Shown: positions 63,661 to 64,000 of the stretch, piece by piece | Numbering within the stretch: position 1 is the first letter of the stretch | Layout: each line of letters starts with the position of its first letter | NCBI RefSeq assembly: GCF_000975035.1 | Contig: NZ_BBRA01000001.1 | Location: 806,001-870,000 of the forward strand | Source: Demequina flava | Lineage (GTDB): Bacteria; Actinomycetota; Actinomycetes; Actinomycetales; Demequinaceae | Direction of reading: 5' to 3' | DNA length: 64,000 bases | Made by a program: the position numbers and the translations under genes | Notes under the pieces: generated by a model | Database searches by the model: none | What the model saw: the letters and a program-made list of their open reading frames with translations, nothing else | What the model was told of the DNA's origin: nothing

Positions 63661-64000
63661 ATGACTGCCACATGGCTTCCAGTGGATTTCGCACACCCGT
63701 TGCGTGTCGACCTGTCGGATTCGGCGCACCTGCGCCCCATCAGCGCAGACGACGTCGATATCGATATGCCTGCGGTCATGGGCAATCAGGCCATGCTGTG
63801 GGCCAAGTACGGCGACGCGTGGGGCTGGCCTCCCACCACCATGACCGCTGACGAGGACCGTGAAGATCTTGGTCGGCACGCCCGCGAGATGGTCACGCAC
63901 GAGTCATTCAACTACGCGATTCTGCCCAGCGACGAGAGCGCGCTTTACGGGTGTATCTACATCGACCCAGCCGAGGAATCCGCACACGCGCGCGGCCCTG
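63661..64000 (+). CDS. GNAT-family-like protein, truncated by the window end
   Basis: 113 codons are visible, starting MTATWLPVDFAHPLRVDLSD and still open at 64000. FNYAILPSDESALYGCIYIDP resembles the beta-strand region before the acetyl-CoA loop in GNAT enzymes; the loop itself would lie beyond the window. Identification is therefore tentative. No consensus ribosome-binding site precedes the ATG. Confidence 0.55.
   Translation, partial: MTATWLPVDFAHPLRVDLSDSAHLRPISADDVDIDMPAVMGNQAMLWAKYGDAWGWPPTTMTADEDREDLGRHAREMVTHESFNYAILPSDESALYGCIYIDPAEESAHARGP

Noticed and set aside
1-64000. CRISPR array, prophage, insertion sequence or transposase gene
   Set aside because: No regularly spaced array longer than two units, no transposase, integrase or phage structural gene was recognised. 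The 42-bp pairs have only two units and no spacer-like series.

Overview
This window is high-GC DNA (about two thirds G+C) from an actinobacterium, most likely a member of the Micrococcales. The evidence is the menaquinone (not ubiquinone) pathway, a MenJ-type geranylgeranyl reductase beside a 14-subunit nuo operon, a Cys-rich leader peptide ahead of an actinobacterial SirA-type sulfite reductase operon, and many genes whose start codon lies 6-7 nt after a TANNNT -10 box (leaderless mRNAs). NrdDG, FucO and PoxB suggest a facultative anaerobe. No demethylmenaquinone methyltransferase (menG) is present where the men genes cluster, which would fit Demequina (demethylmenaquinone producers). That genus is inference only.

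Layout. 0-3.5 kb: two MaoC-type dehydratases, a purine permease, rpmG and tRNA-Met/Thr. 3.6-7.7 kb: an AlkX/YcaQ-like DNA glycosylase, a sugar porter and a dihydroorotate-dehydrogenase-like flavoprotein. 7.7-10.7 kb: the anaerobic ribonucleotide reductase pair nrdDG behind two NrdR-like boxes. 10.6-21.4 kb: a secreted HNH nuclease, tRNA-Tyr, yajQ, poxB, htpX, fucO, fprA and an uncharacterised DUF4125 / TPR-DUF4037 pair. 21.5-28.2 kb: a sulfate-assimilation operon (Cys leader, sir, cysH, cysD, cysN, ABC ATPase and permease). 28.4-30.1 kb: a GNAT enzyme and RarD. 30.4-48.2 kb: one minus-strand unit of 16 genes, menJ-nuoABCDEFGHIJKLMN-polyprenyl diphosphate synthase. 48.4-62 kb: alditol oxidase, menF, a methyltransferase, an MDR dehydrogenase, a DUF3800/HNH pair, menD, menC, menB, two DUF3048 lipoproteins, menE and menA. 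62-64 kb: DUF4229, PLDc_N, a SIS-domain protein and a truncated GNAT gene.

How the genes fit together. MenF, MenD, MenC, MenE and MenB make dihydroxynaphthoyl-CoA. The polyprenyl synthase supplies the side chain, MenA attaches it and MenJ reduces it. The product is the electron acceptor of the nuo complex (complex I), so about half of the window is one respiratory module. The sulfate operon reduces sulfate to sulfide, and its leader is predicted to sense cysteine.

Three signals are not explained by the genes. (1) A 9-mer, GGCCGATGC, occurs 41 times in both orientations (about one per 1.6 kb) inside genes and in intergenic hairpins, resembling a DNA-uptake sequence. (2) Two unrelated intergenic repeat families are both built from two direct copies of a short motif exactly 42 bp apart. 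(3) Many isolated genes and operon heads appear leaderless. All coordinates and counts were read by eye.
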